Of a stretch of 17,292 nucleotides of DNA, positions 7,747-17,000 are shown in pieces. The stretch's first letter is position 1, and each line of letters opens with the position of its first letter. The position numbers and the translations under genes were made by a program. The DNA is from Kiritimatiellia bacterium. Lineage in GTDB: Bacteria > Verrucomicrobiota > Kiritimatiellia > RFP12 > UBA1067. The notes beneath the pieces were generated by a model. That model did no database searches and was not told the origin of the DNA. It was given only the letters and a program-made list of their open reading frames with translations. The stretch is taken from the NCBI GenBank assembly GCA_017405115.1, contig JAFRBA010000013.1, forward strand, positions 1-17,292, given 5' to 3'.

Positions 7747-8797
7747 TCCGACGACGCTGCGCGCGCGCATCACGCGGCTGACGCTCCCGCTGCTCGTCAG
7801 CGCGATGTCGCTTGTCGCGGCTGTCGCCGTCGCCCTCGGATGGGAGACTCTCGAGGACGGGCTCGGCGCCGGCCACTGGGGGCGCGCCACGGCAGAGTAC
7901 TTCTGGATCACGTTCTGGATAGTCGTCGCCGCGATCCTGGCGACCCTGGTGGGCTACGTCGCGCTCATCTTCCTTTCGCGAAGCATCGCCAAGCCAATAA
8001 CAAGTCTCGCCAGCCAGGCCGACGAAATCACGGAGAAAGGCGGCACCGCGCAGTTCCGACCAGACTCGGGTATCGTCGAGATCGACCAGCTTTCGACGTC
8101 GTTCAACCGGCTGTTCGCCCTTCAGGAACGGCAGGCATGCGAGCTGCGTGAACTTGTACGGGACGTTCTGCACGACATAAGGACCCCGCTCTCGCACATC
8201 TCGCAGCAGGCGCAGTGCATTTTCGACGGATCATCCGAGCTGAAGTGCGCGGCAGGCCTCATAGCCGAGTCGTGCGACAAGATCGTGGAGCTTTTCGAGA
8301 CGCACGCCGAGATCGCTCGGAACAACGCCTTGGCCGACTGCGAACGCCCGTCCGAGCTGAACCTCTCGGAGATGGTCGCTTTCATCGTCGACCTGTACAT
8401 ACCCGCAGCGGAGGACAAGGGCGTGAAGCTCTCGGCATCGATGGACAAGGCTGCGATCAGGTTCACGGGGCACAAGACCAAGCTGCAAAGGCTCCTCGGC
8501 AACCTCATAGACAACGCGATCAAGTTCACCCCTTCCGGCGGCAGCGTCGCCGTCACGGCGTTCCAGTCGCTGGACGGCATTGAGATATCCGTCTCGGACA
8601 CGGGGACGGGAATCGACCCTGCGTCACGCGAGAAGATTTTCGAGCGAGGCTTCCGCGCGAAGGATGCAAGAGGCCAGCCCGGATTCGGCTTGGGACTAGC
8701 CCTCGCGAAGTCGATTGTCGCATTCTACCATGGCTCAATCGGCTGCGAGTCGGAACCGGGCAGGGGCACGACGTTCACCGTCCATCTGCCGACATGA
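7733..8797 (+). CDS. Membrane histidine kinase with a very short extracytoplasmic loop
   Basis: A 354-residue sensor kinase. The ATG at 7733 overlaps the regulator gene by 14 bp and has AAGGGGA about 7 bases upstream. Transmembrane segments lie at about 17-36 and 57-81, separated by only about 20 residues, so there is no room for a periplasmic sensor domain; it resembles intramembrane-sensing kinases. A HAMP-like linker starts at FLSRSIAKPITSLASQADEI. The H-box is VLHDIRTPLSH with phosphoacceptor H147. The ATPase domain shows the N-box NLIDNAIKFTPSGG (N257, N261), the G1 box SDTGTGID (D289), an F-box-like KIFERGFRA, and the G2 box GFGLGLALAKSIV. All catalytic motifs look intact. It should phosphorylate the regulator encoded immediately upstream. 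The signal is unknown; with so short a loop it may sense the membrane or a partner membrane protein. Confidence 0.95.
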   Translation: MCSNDPTTLRARITRLTLPLLVSAMSLVAAVAVALGWETLEDGLGAGHWGRATAEYFWITFWIVVAAILATLVGYVALIFLSRSIAKPITSLASQADEITEKGGTAQFRPDSGIVEIDQLSTSFNRLFALQERQACELRELVRDVLHDIRTPLSHISQQAQCIFDGSSELKCAAGLIAESCDKIVELFETHAEIARNNALADCERPSELNLSEMVAFIVDLYIPAAEDKGVKLSASMDKAAIRFTGHKTKLQRLLGNLIDNAIKFTPSGGSVAVTAFQSLDGIEISVSDTGTGIDPASREKIFERGFRAKDARGQPGFGLGLALAKSIVAFYHGSIGCESEPGRGTTFTVHLPT

Positions 8798-8805
8798 CTG
8801 GAGGC

Positions 8806-9249
8806 CTATTCCGCGCGAAGCTCCACTTCCGCGCTCCGCATTGCGTCTTCGCGGGCGCTGTCCATCTCCACTGACACCATAAACAGCATGTCCTCCGTCA
8901 GGAACGAGAAGGCGATCGACGCGACTATGCCGGCGAACCCGATCAGCAGCGTCTTGAGGGCCGCGCGAAATCTCCTTGCGCACAGCATGGCGAACGGAAC
9001 CACGCCGACGGCAACCACTCCAACCGCCAGCACGACATGCTCCATTCCTCGGCATACATCCTCGTACATGAACGTCGAGGACGGCATCAGCCACGCCAGA
9101 AGACGGCATTTCGGATCGACGAGATGCGTTGCGGCCAGGGCGGCCACCGACCATGACACCATGTACACGCCGAAATACACCCCGACAGGGATGCTCGGCT
9201 TCGCCTCGATCTTTCGAATCACCGCGCCTATCGCACCTCTGATTTTCAT
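8806..9249 (-). CDS. Truncated paralog of the downstream-of-RHS membrane protein family (membrane half only)
   Basis: A 147-residue protein not recognised as a named family. It matches the membrane half of its two neighbours: a basic N-terminus ending IEAKPSIPVGVYFGVY (neighbours: IEKRPWIPMAIYLGVF), then VVPFAMLCARRFRAALKTLLIGFAG (neighbours: VVPFVMLCAMRFRSA and VVPVVMLCARRFRAA). Three transmembrane helices are likely, at about 20-42, 70-92 and 100-122. The C-terminal soluble domain of the paralogs is absent; after the third helix only a short charged tail remains (about 125-147). No strong Shine-Dalgarno precedes the ATG. Its base composition is GC-rich like the genome, unlike its AT-richer paralogs, so it may be the oldest copy. 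It ends 8 bp from the kinase stop, tail to tail. It could be a working regulator or a decayed copy. Confidence 0.75.
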   Translation of the reverse strand: MKIRGAIGAVIRKIEAKPSIPVGVYFGVYMVSWSVAALAATHLVDPKCRLLAWLMPSSTFMYEDVCRGMEHVVLAVGVVAVGVVPFAMLCARRFRAALKTLLIGFAGIVASIAFSFLTEDMLFMVSVEMDSAREDAMRSAEVELRAE

Positions 9250-9266
9250 TGCGTTACTCGTATCTC

Positions 9267-9297
9267 ATTATACAGCGTCTGCCGAAAGGCTTGTCTA
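9267..9297 (-). promoter_or_regulatory. Weak candidate promoter for the truncated paralog
   Basis: On the minus strand TATAAT (9272-9267) lies about 18 bases before the ATG at 9249, with TAGACA 19 bases further upstream. The -10 is consensus, but the spacer is longer than ideal and the -35 is only partial, so internal initiation is possible rather than likely. The same 45-base gap also resembles the 3' end of a paralog. Confidence 0.25.
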
Positions 9298-10155
9298 CCA
9301 ATAGCACTGGGCCCAAAGTGTTGAACACTTTGTATCATACACATATTGCAGAGACCGTTCGTTTGGATTGCCGCCCTCAATATGGTTGTTTGCAACGCAG
9401 CCAAGGAAACCGTCGGGATGATGATCCACCATCTTTCCATTTCGCATTTTGGGAAACTGAGAGAACAACGGATCATTCTCCGATTCCCAATCGAAACACC
9501 AAGGACTCCCGAAGTCTTTCTCTATATCAAATTCCCTAAAGACATACTTGCGCTCTGCGGCGAACTTTTTGAAGTCGTCATTGGAAAGATGGCATCGGAA
9601 ATCATCGGAATAGCCTTGAAAATAGACTTGGCGAACAACAGTAATGTCAGTTGCCCCGGGAGGGATGATCTTGCCAAGGTCTTTTGACGCCGCCGCAGCT
9701 GCAGCGTAATCTTCGTAGACTTTCACGACCTTATCTTTCCCCAATTCCTGCCTCGCGTCTAAGTCTTCAATCCCAAGAACAAACCAGATAGGGGCTGTCA
9801 ACAGCATGAAGGTTGCCGATGCGGCAACAGCAGTTATTCCCATGACAAAGGTATAGAAAGCGCTCCTAAACCGCATGGCGCACAGCATCACAAAAGGCAC
9901 AACAACAACGGAAATCACGCCCATCGTCTGCAAGAGACTGTAAATCCATCCGACAATATCCCCGATCATCAGCTTTACCGATGAAGACAACTCTGGCATA
10001 GGCCGCCATTGTGAATATATAAGATTTGCCAATGGTATCCAGGCCACCAGTACAAACAAGGCAAAAACCCCAAGGTATATCGCCATTGGTATCCATGGTC
10101 GTTTCTCAATAGTGCCAACAACACTGTTAAGCATCGTTCGGATCTTCAACGACAT
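9295..10155 (-). CDS. Paralogous membrane protein with cysteine-containing extracytoplasmic domain, candidate immunity protein
   Basis: A 286-residue protein, family not recognised. AAGGAG lies 6 bases before the ATG. Three helices are predicted: about 21-47, 66-91 and 101-127. The N-terminus (K4, R6, K18, R19) and the TM2-TM3 loop (R95, R97) are basic, so by the positive-inside rule the C-terminal domain (about 130-286) faces outward. That domain contains IIPPGATDITVVRQVYFQGY, NDPLFSQFP, VDHHPDGFLGCVA and a Cys-containing end (CSTLWAQCYW); five cysteines (about 188, 220, 253, 277, 284) could form disulfides. It is close to the neighbour at 10177-11046 along its full length and shares the membrane half of the one at 8806-9249. 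It starts 21 bp after the preceding gene in the same unit, downstream of the second RHS gene. Composition is AT-richer than the RHS shell (28 G+C of 60 at 9721-9780). Position suggests immunity; a sensor or unrelated role is possible. Confidence 0.8.
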   Translation of the reverse strand: MSLKIRTMLNSVVGTIEKRPWIPMAIYLGVFALFVLVAWIPLANLIYSQWRPMPELSSSVKLMIGDIVGWIYSLLQTMGVISVVVVPFVMLCAMRFRSAFYTFVMGITAVAASATFMLLTAPIWFVLGIEDLDARQELGKDKVVKVYEDYAAAAAASKDLGKIIPPGATDITVVRQVYFQGYSDDFRCHLSNDDFKKFAAERKYVFREFDIEKDFGSPWCFDWESENDPLFSQFPKMRNGKMVDHHPDGFLGCVANNHIEGGNPNERSLQYVYDTKCSTLWAQCYW

Positions 10156-10176
10156 AGAAATCTCCTTGGTTTACAC

Positions 10177-11046
10177 CTATTTCCAACATTGCGCCCATAA
10201 AATAGAGCACCTTGAGTCATACACGTATATAAGGTCTCTCCCGAAAGGATCTCCACCCTCTGAAGAATCTGTCGTTTCTGCAACGCAGCTTAGATACCCA
10301 TCTGAATGGTGATCTACAACCTCTCCGTCACACAACTCCGGGAATTGAGAAAACAACGGGTCGCCCTCCTTATGCCAACTGAAACACCACGGCCGCCCTA
10401 GATCTTCTGCCATGTCATATTTCTTGAATTCATAAGCTCGTTTCGCGGCAAACACTTTGAAGTCATCAACAGAAAGTCTACATTTGAAATGAATAGCATG
10501 CCCTTGAAAATACAGCTTCCGCAAAACCGTGATGTCCTTCGCGCCAAAAGGAAGAATATTATGAAGTTCATCGAACGAGCCAACATCAGAATAATCTTTG
10601 AATTCTTCCACTATGGCACCTTTGTCGCCAAACGCATCCGTTGCCTGAGCGTCCTCAAGCCCGATTACAAACCATAGCGGCCCGGTCACAAGCATAAAAA
10701 GCACAGATGCTCCGAGTCCGGCGATTCCCATCACCAGAACATTTAAGGCCGCACGGAACCTCCTGGCACAAAGCATGACAACCGGCACGACAACGACAGA
10801 AAAGCCTGCTGCGTAAACAGCTGCCCAGCCTATGTAGTCCCCTACATGGCAGATGCCGGCTTTTTCGGACTTCGTAAGGGCAGAAAACGGCCGCCAGCGC
10901 GAATCGACCATGTTCGCAAGCAGCAGTCCACTCATCAGCACGAACAATGCAAAGACTCCGAGGTATATCGCCATTGGAATCCACGGCCGCTTTTCGATGC
11001 AGTTAATCACTGCCATAACCGTTTTAAAGAATCTTCTCATCGCCAT
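10177..11046 (-). CDS. Paralogous membrane protein immediately after the RHS gene, candidate cognate immunity protein
   Basis: A 289-residue protein when started at 11046, which has AGGAG with a 6-base spacer. ATGs at 11052 (spacer 0) and 11040 (ATGA overlap with the RHS stop) are alternatives. It has the same layout as the next gene: three helices, a basic TM2-TM3 loop (CARRFRAA), then an outward domain of about 160 residues. That domain includes NILPFGAKDITVLRKLYFQG, GDPLFSQFP, VDHHSDGYLSCVA and RCSILWAQCWK. Helices and the outward domain match the 286-residue neighbour throughout, including DPLFSQFP, VDHH and most Cys positions. The start overlaps the end of the RHS frame, the position expected of a cognate immunity gene. 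I know no named family for it. The immunity role is inferred from position, the tip-specific composition and the duplication. Confidence 0.82.
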   Translation of the reverse strand: MAMRRFFKTVMAVINCIEKRPWIPMAIYLGVFALFVLMSGLLLANMVDSRWRPFSALTKSEKAGICHVGDYIGWAAVYAAGFSVVVVPVVMLCARRFRAALNVLVMGIAGLGASVLFMLVTGPLWFVIGLEDAQATDAFGDKGAIVEEFKDYSDVGSFDELHNILPFGAKDITVLRKLYFQGHAIHFKCRLSVDDFKVFAAKRAYEFKKYDMAEDLGRPWCFSWHKEGDPLFSQFPELCDGEVVDHHSDGYLSCVAETTDSSEGGDPFGRDLIYVYDSRCSILWAQCWK

Positions 11047-14000
11047 GGCCATCTCCTATTCTCGTCAAACTCCACGCGCCACGGGTACTCCCTAAGATAC
11101 CAAAGCATTTGACTTATGCGCGCAATATTATTGCCTGCTGTCAATTTAGATCCCTTTGTATTAATCTTTTCTGGCCCCCACCATTCAAAGTTATAAGTGT
11201 CAGACACTGTCACATCAAGATTCAGGCGGGCACTGCCGTTTTTCGATTTACATATATCGCCTTCCACCTTTATCTTAGCCTTTCCCACGGCAGATATAAG
11301 ATCATGAGTGTTAAAATCTGTCGAAAGGTCTGGTTTATAATGATGCTCGTTCCCAACACTTTGATCTTTAATTAGCCCATAAATGACATCCCTGTATTCA
11401 GACGAAAGCTTTATTGCATTCGCAAGTTTACCGTTCCGAGGAAATACATATTCGTCAGTCCAAAACCTATCCGCCATGGAAAGCTCCAGCATGTCTGCGG
11501 ATATCGGAGCATTCATCTGACGCCTAAAGTAATATTCTGCTATTGTAAACCAGAACACATCTGCAGCAAGCTGGGCAAACATGGAATCTGGAAGTGCAAA
11601 GATCGTGGGTAGCCCCGCAGCAAGTCCATACGGATCGAGATTGCAGACAGGATTGTTCTGGCAGAAGCCATACAGGTTGAGTCCACCGTCTTCCTCAAGC
11701 GGGTCACGGGAGAGCCAGCGCATGAGCGACGGAGAATAGAAACGGTAGCCGTAGTAGACAAGCCCCGTCTCGTCGTCGTGGTACTTCGTCGAGAATCGGT
11801 GCGGGAATGCGTCCGCGAGCGGACCCGTCGCCGCGAGCGTCCGCCCAAAGGCGTCGTAGGCGTACGAGGCCACGACCGCGCCGGACGAGTCAACGTACTG
11901 CATCACGTTTCCGTTGGCGTCGTAGAGCGGAACATATGTCGCCCCGTTGCGCTTTGTATAGAGGAGCCCGCCTACGCCGCCGGCCCCGCCGAGCGATCCG
12001 GAGATGTCCTTCCCCCAGAAGTACTCGACCGTGTCCGCCTCGCCGCCGTCTCGCTCGATCCGCTCAAGGACGAGGTTCCACCCGTCGTATACATACGTGT
12101 GCGTCGCCTCGGGCGTCGTCTTGCGCACTCTGCGGCCCATCGCGTCGTACTCGAACGACGCGACTTCGACCCCGCCCGTAGAGACGGACGACAGCCGTCC
12201 CGCCGAGTCGTACGCATACCCGAACGCGCCGTCGGAGGCGACCCCTCCGTCCGCCGTGTGCGAAAACGCGGCGGAGCCCACGCTCGTGTACTGGTTGAGT
12301 TCGTTCGCCGCGTATGTGTTCGTAGTGCCGCCGAACACGGCGTCCGTGAAGTTGCCGATCTGGTCGTAGGCGTATGAGTCGTTCCGGTCCAGAAGCGACG
12401 CGGACACGATCTCGCCCTTCGCGTTGTAGGAGAACGCGTCGGAGTTCCTCGTCGTGACGCGCCCGGCGGCGTCGTGGACGTAGTCGTACCAGGAGATCGC
12501 CGCGCCGTTTACGATGTTGGTGACGTACGTCACGAGCTCGGGCCTGTAGAGGTCGCGTCCGACCAGCCGCGTCACCGTCGCCCCTCCCGGGAGCGACAGC
12601 GTGTAGCCCGCGTCCGATCCATCCGCGCCATACGCGTACGTGGTCGAGGACGACGGGTCTGACACCGCGCCGACGCGGTTCTCCGCAGTGTAGGAGATCG
12701 TCTGGATACCGTCGCCCGCTATCCCCCTTCCGCCAAGCCGACCGAAGGCGTCGACGGAGCGCACGAGCGCGAACCCGTTCGTTCCGACGACGGCGGTCTC
12801 GTTCGTCGCGATTCCGCCGCGGTGCAACGCGTATGCGTAGGACGCGACGGCGTTGGACACGGACGTCGCGCGCCCGAAGTCGTCGTATCCGAACGCCGCG
12901 TTCTCGCTGCCGTCGTTAGACACGACGCCGACGAGCCTCCGCCGCGCGTCGTAGACGTTCTCCCTCCACTGCAGCGACGGACGCGTCACTACGGACTCGA
13001 GCCCGTCGTCGGTGTAGGACGTCGCGGCCTGCGAGCCGTCCGCGTACCTCTTGGCGACTCGCCTCCCGGTCGCCGGGTCGTATTGCCATGTCGTCACGTC
13101 CCATATTGTACCATCGCGCGTGGTGGAAAGCAACGTGCGCCGCCCCTCCGTGTCGTATCCGTACCGGACGGGGTAAGCCGCGCCGGAGACCTCGACGACG
13201 TTGCCCATTGCATCGTATGCCGTCGTGGTGACATCGCCGAGGGCATTCGTCTCCACGACGCGGTTCCCGAACGCATCGTAGGCGTACGACTCCTCGGCGA
13301 AGCTCTCTCCGCCCGTGCGGGTCCTCAGCCGGACGACGTCGCCCGCCGCGTCGTAGTCCCTCTCGACGACGCCCTCGCCCCGCGCCGCCCTCACTGTCCG
13401 CCCGAGCGGGTCGTACGCATACGACGTGTCGCCGTCGGGGGACGACACGGAAAGGACGAGCCCGTGGCGCATGGTGCGGACGGTCGTGCCTGCAACGGAG
13501 GAGACCACGGTCTCCGTCACGAGACCTGTCGCCGCGTCGTAAGACGACGCCGTCTCCGTGGCGACTCCGCCAGCCGAGACCCTGACCGTCTGCGCGCGCA
13601 CGGCGTCCGAGAGGCCCGTGAGCCGCTCGCGCGTCTCGACGACGGAGTTAGTCTCCGACCCCGAGAAGACCACCGACGTCGTGACACGCCACCATTCGTT
13701 GGACATCTCCTGGTACGCCTCGTCGCGCCGCGACGTCACGCCGTCGAGCGTGCTGCCGACGAGTTCGCCGAGTTCGTTGTACACGTTTTCGCTTGTACGC
13801 GAGACGGAGCCGGCGGTCCAAGTCGACGAGAGCGCACGTCCCGTCGCGCCGTCGTAGACGGTCGCAGTCGTCCTCTCGGGCGTCTCGGCGCAGACCGTCC
13901 GCCCGAGGAAGTCGTGCCGCGAGACGGAGTTCGTGACCGCGCCGCAGTCGGACGAGAAAGTAGCCTCGAAGTCGATGCGGCAGCCCGCCGCGTCGTAGTC

Positions 14001-17000
14001 GGACCACGTCCGCCGCTCGGTCCACTTGCCGTCCCATGAACGCCGCGTCAGGCTCGGGCCGTTGCGGAAGCCGACCTGGACGACCTGCATCGTCGGCGAC
14101 TGCGCGTCGCCGTCGGCGTACGTGTCCGTCAGCTGCTCGTCGCGGTCACCGTAGTGCACCGTGCTGCGCACCTCGACCTTGCCGCGCTCGTCCGTGCTCA
14201 CAGAATAGTCAGACCCCCCGAACGGGTACGCGGTGGTTTGCCGTGACGTGCAAGACGGGCGGGACTGGTAGGACGATGACATGGACGACGCCTCGCCGGG
14301 CACGAACCCGACGTGCGTCACCGTATTTGTCTCCCTCCCGAGGCCGTCGAAGTAGTGCCGCGTGACCTTGAACCCGTTCGTGGCGACGCCACCTTCCCCG
14401 TTCCCAGTTCCCCATTCCCCGTTCCCCACTTCCCCCATCCACACATCCTCCATCGCGTAGTAGAGGTGGTCGGTGCCGGTCTGTGCGGAACGGAGGACCT
14501 TCTTCCCCTCCCTGTCCCGCGACCAGAGGAGGCGGCAGCAGGAGTAGGAGTTCGTCTCCGACGTGCCGTCGTGGTAGACCCGCGAGCGAAGCCGTCCCTG
14601 GTCGTCGTAGACGGACTCCGCCCACTCGATTTCGACTCCTCCGTCCGCGAGGTGCGTCGCCGTGCGCAGCGTCTGCCCGTAGATGCCGTCCAGCACCGTC
14701 TCGCCGTAGGTCGGGAACTGCTTGTCTCCGCGCCATTTGCGCGCGGAGACTACTGCGCACCCGTTGGAAAGCACGGCGGAACAGACGGTACGGACGCCGT
14801 CCTCGTCGAGCTCCTCCGCCGTCTCGCCGCGGAGGACGATCGGCACTGCATTGGACGTCACCGGGTCGAAGACCGTGCGCCAGGAATGCGCGTTCGTCGG
14901 GTCGTCTGGCGAAGCCCCGGCGGAAGACGCCCTCCACGTCTCCTCCCTGACTGCCGGGCAGCCGCCCGCCAAGACGTGCGTGTACCTGCGCCAGGTGCGG
15001 CCTATGAGCGTCGCTGTGCCGTTTCTGACGACGTACCTCGACTCGCAGCGCACCTTGCCATAGTCGTCGACATGGGCATGGTCGCCTTCCAGGGGGTCGT
15101 AGCAGAACGTCGTCAGGAAAGCGTCGGCGAGAGCTGAGGCGTTCGCGAAGCCGTTGCTCGTGGCGGACGGAAAGTCAGTCGGGACCGTGGAGGAGTTCCG
15201 TTGCTCGACGCGCATGGTCTCGAAGCCGTCCTTGTTCCACTCGTGGTACTCCCACGGCATGTCGTTGGACCAGAGGAGGCGAAGCTTCCCGTTGCGGGCG
15301 GGGTGCTCGGTGTCGCGCCAGTAGTCGGCGTGCCGCTCAACGGTATTGAGTCCGGTCGACTCCCGGCGGTAGACCTCGCGCAGGACCGCGCACTCGCGCT
15401 CTCCGACGATCTGCGACACCGTCTCGACCTCCCCGAGCCAGTTTCCGTACACGTCGTACTTCGTCCTGGTCTCGGAGAGAAGTCCATCCTCGTTCAGCGT
15501 GTCGAGCCTCTCCAGCTCCTCGCGGATGCCCGATATGTTGTCCGTCGCCCGCCAGTCCCAGCCGCCGGACTCGGCATTCTCCAGGCACTCGTAAGTCCAG
15601 TCCTGCATGACGTTGTCGAGGCGGCTTATCTGCCTAATGCGGATCTCGCACGGGTCTCCGCCGACGTTCACGATCTCCCAGGTATGCTCGAGCGCGCCGC
15701 TCGCCTGCTTCCTAACGGTAGCGCGCACCCCGTCGGCAATCGGCTCGAGCAGAACCTCGCGGCCGCGCTCGCATGCGCAGGAGACCGTGCGCGACGTTCC
15801 GTTCGTGGCTACCGACGCCCCTACGTCGCCGCGGAGGAGGTACATGAAAGACGCAGGCGTCACCGTCATCGGTCCCTCGGCCACCAGATAGGCAAAGCCG
15901 GCGACCTGGCCCTTTCTCGGCACGCCGAGGGGTATCCTGAACCTGAAGGACCCAAGCGACCCGCCTTCGAGGGCGCTGCAGTCGCCGTGCTCGCAGCCAC
16001 TCTCGCACTCGTCGCATTCGTCGGGTCTCTCGATGCGTGAGATGTCTCCGCAGCCATCGTGCGCATGTACGGCCGAGTCGGACCAGACAGCCTCGCCCCC
16101 AACGCTCACCGTTGCGGTCACGGTGTCGCCGTCAACCTCCACCGACACATCGGCGACTCCTTCGGCCCCGCAGCCGGCCTCGGGGGTGCATTCGCATATG
16201 CGCTCCCCTCCGACGCCGCGATGCCACTCCCGCACAAGGCAGCCGCTGTCGAGAGGATACTCGTACTGCCGGGTGTATTCGTCTCCATCCCATTCGAGGC
16301 CTCCGCCCAGGCATTCGCCGTAGCCGTACTTGACCCACGGCATGAGGACGACAAGGTACCACCCTTCGGCGGACGACCCAGACCCGCGCAACCTCGGCGC
16401 TTGGTCCATCCCGGAGACGACGGTGTCGGGCAGCCGCCAGATCCCCGCCCCGGAGGCAACGATGACACCTCCGTCAAACCCTCCCTCGTAGCACAGCTCC
16501 CCATCCGTCTGCGACTCAAGGCCTGAGAGGCAGGACATCTCGCGTTCGAACGGATGGAGCGAACCCCTGCACGGGCGCCGCGACCTGTCGACAGACACAA
16601 CTATCGACGATTCCGACCCGTCCGTGAACACCGTAAGGACGCGGCCGTCCGGGGCCTGTATCTCCCTGCCGCCCTCTATCGAGACTGCGGGCGCGTAGCC
16701 GACGAGATACACGGGGTTTACCGAGCGCAGGCTCGCGGCCGTGGCGCGCAGGCGGAACGTGACGAAGGACGGGTTGTTGGTGGAAAGCGGCAGGTACAGG
16801 CTGTCTCCGAAGGGAGAGGCCGCAACCGTCCCCGACTCGCCGCACGAATCCTCCCACTCGAGTTCCAGTCCGGAAAGCGACCACCCGCCGGCGGAGTCCG
16901 GCTTGGAGGAAAGGTAGTAGTGCTGCCAGCCATTTTGCCTGTCTATCCGCACGGTCCGTTCGTAGACAAGGTTCGTGGCAGCTCCTTCCGGCCATGTCGC

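Noticed and set aside
8806..11046. ABC transporter or permease genes
   Set aside because: Only three helices each, no ATPase partner and no transporter motif; the outward domain fits a sensor or immunity protein better.
11040..11621. Colicin M-like catalytic site, from DTYNF
   Set aside because: The family needs a DxYD...HR arrangement; here Asn replaces the second Asp and no HR pair follows at a suitable distance.
12822..14039. 405-residue + strand frame (and similar ones at 2443-3561 and 14313-15137)
   Set aside because: Same antisense effect opposite the RHS genes, with low-complexity Arg/Val composition and no ribosome-binding site or family motif.
14394..14436. CRISPR-like array
   Set aside because: The units are about 7 bases with no unique spacers; this is a short G-rich tandem repeat.
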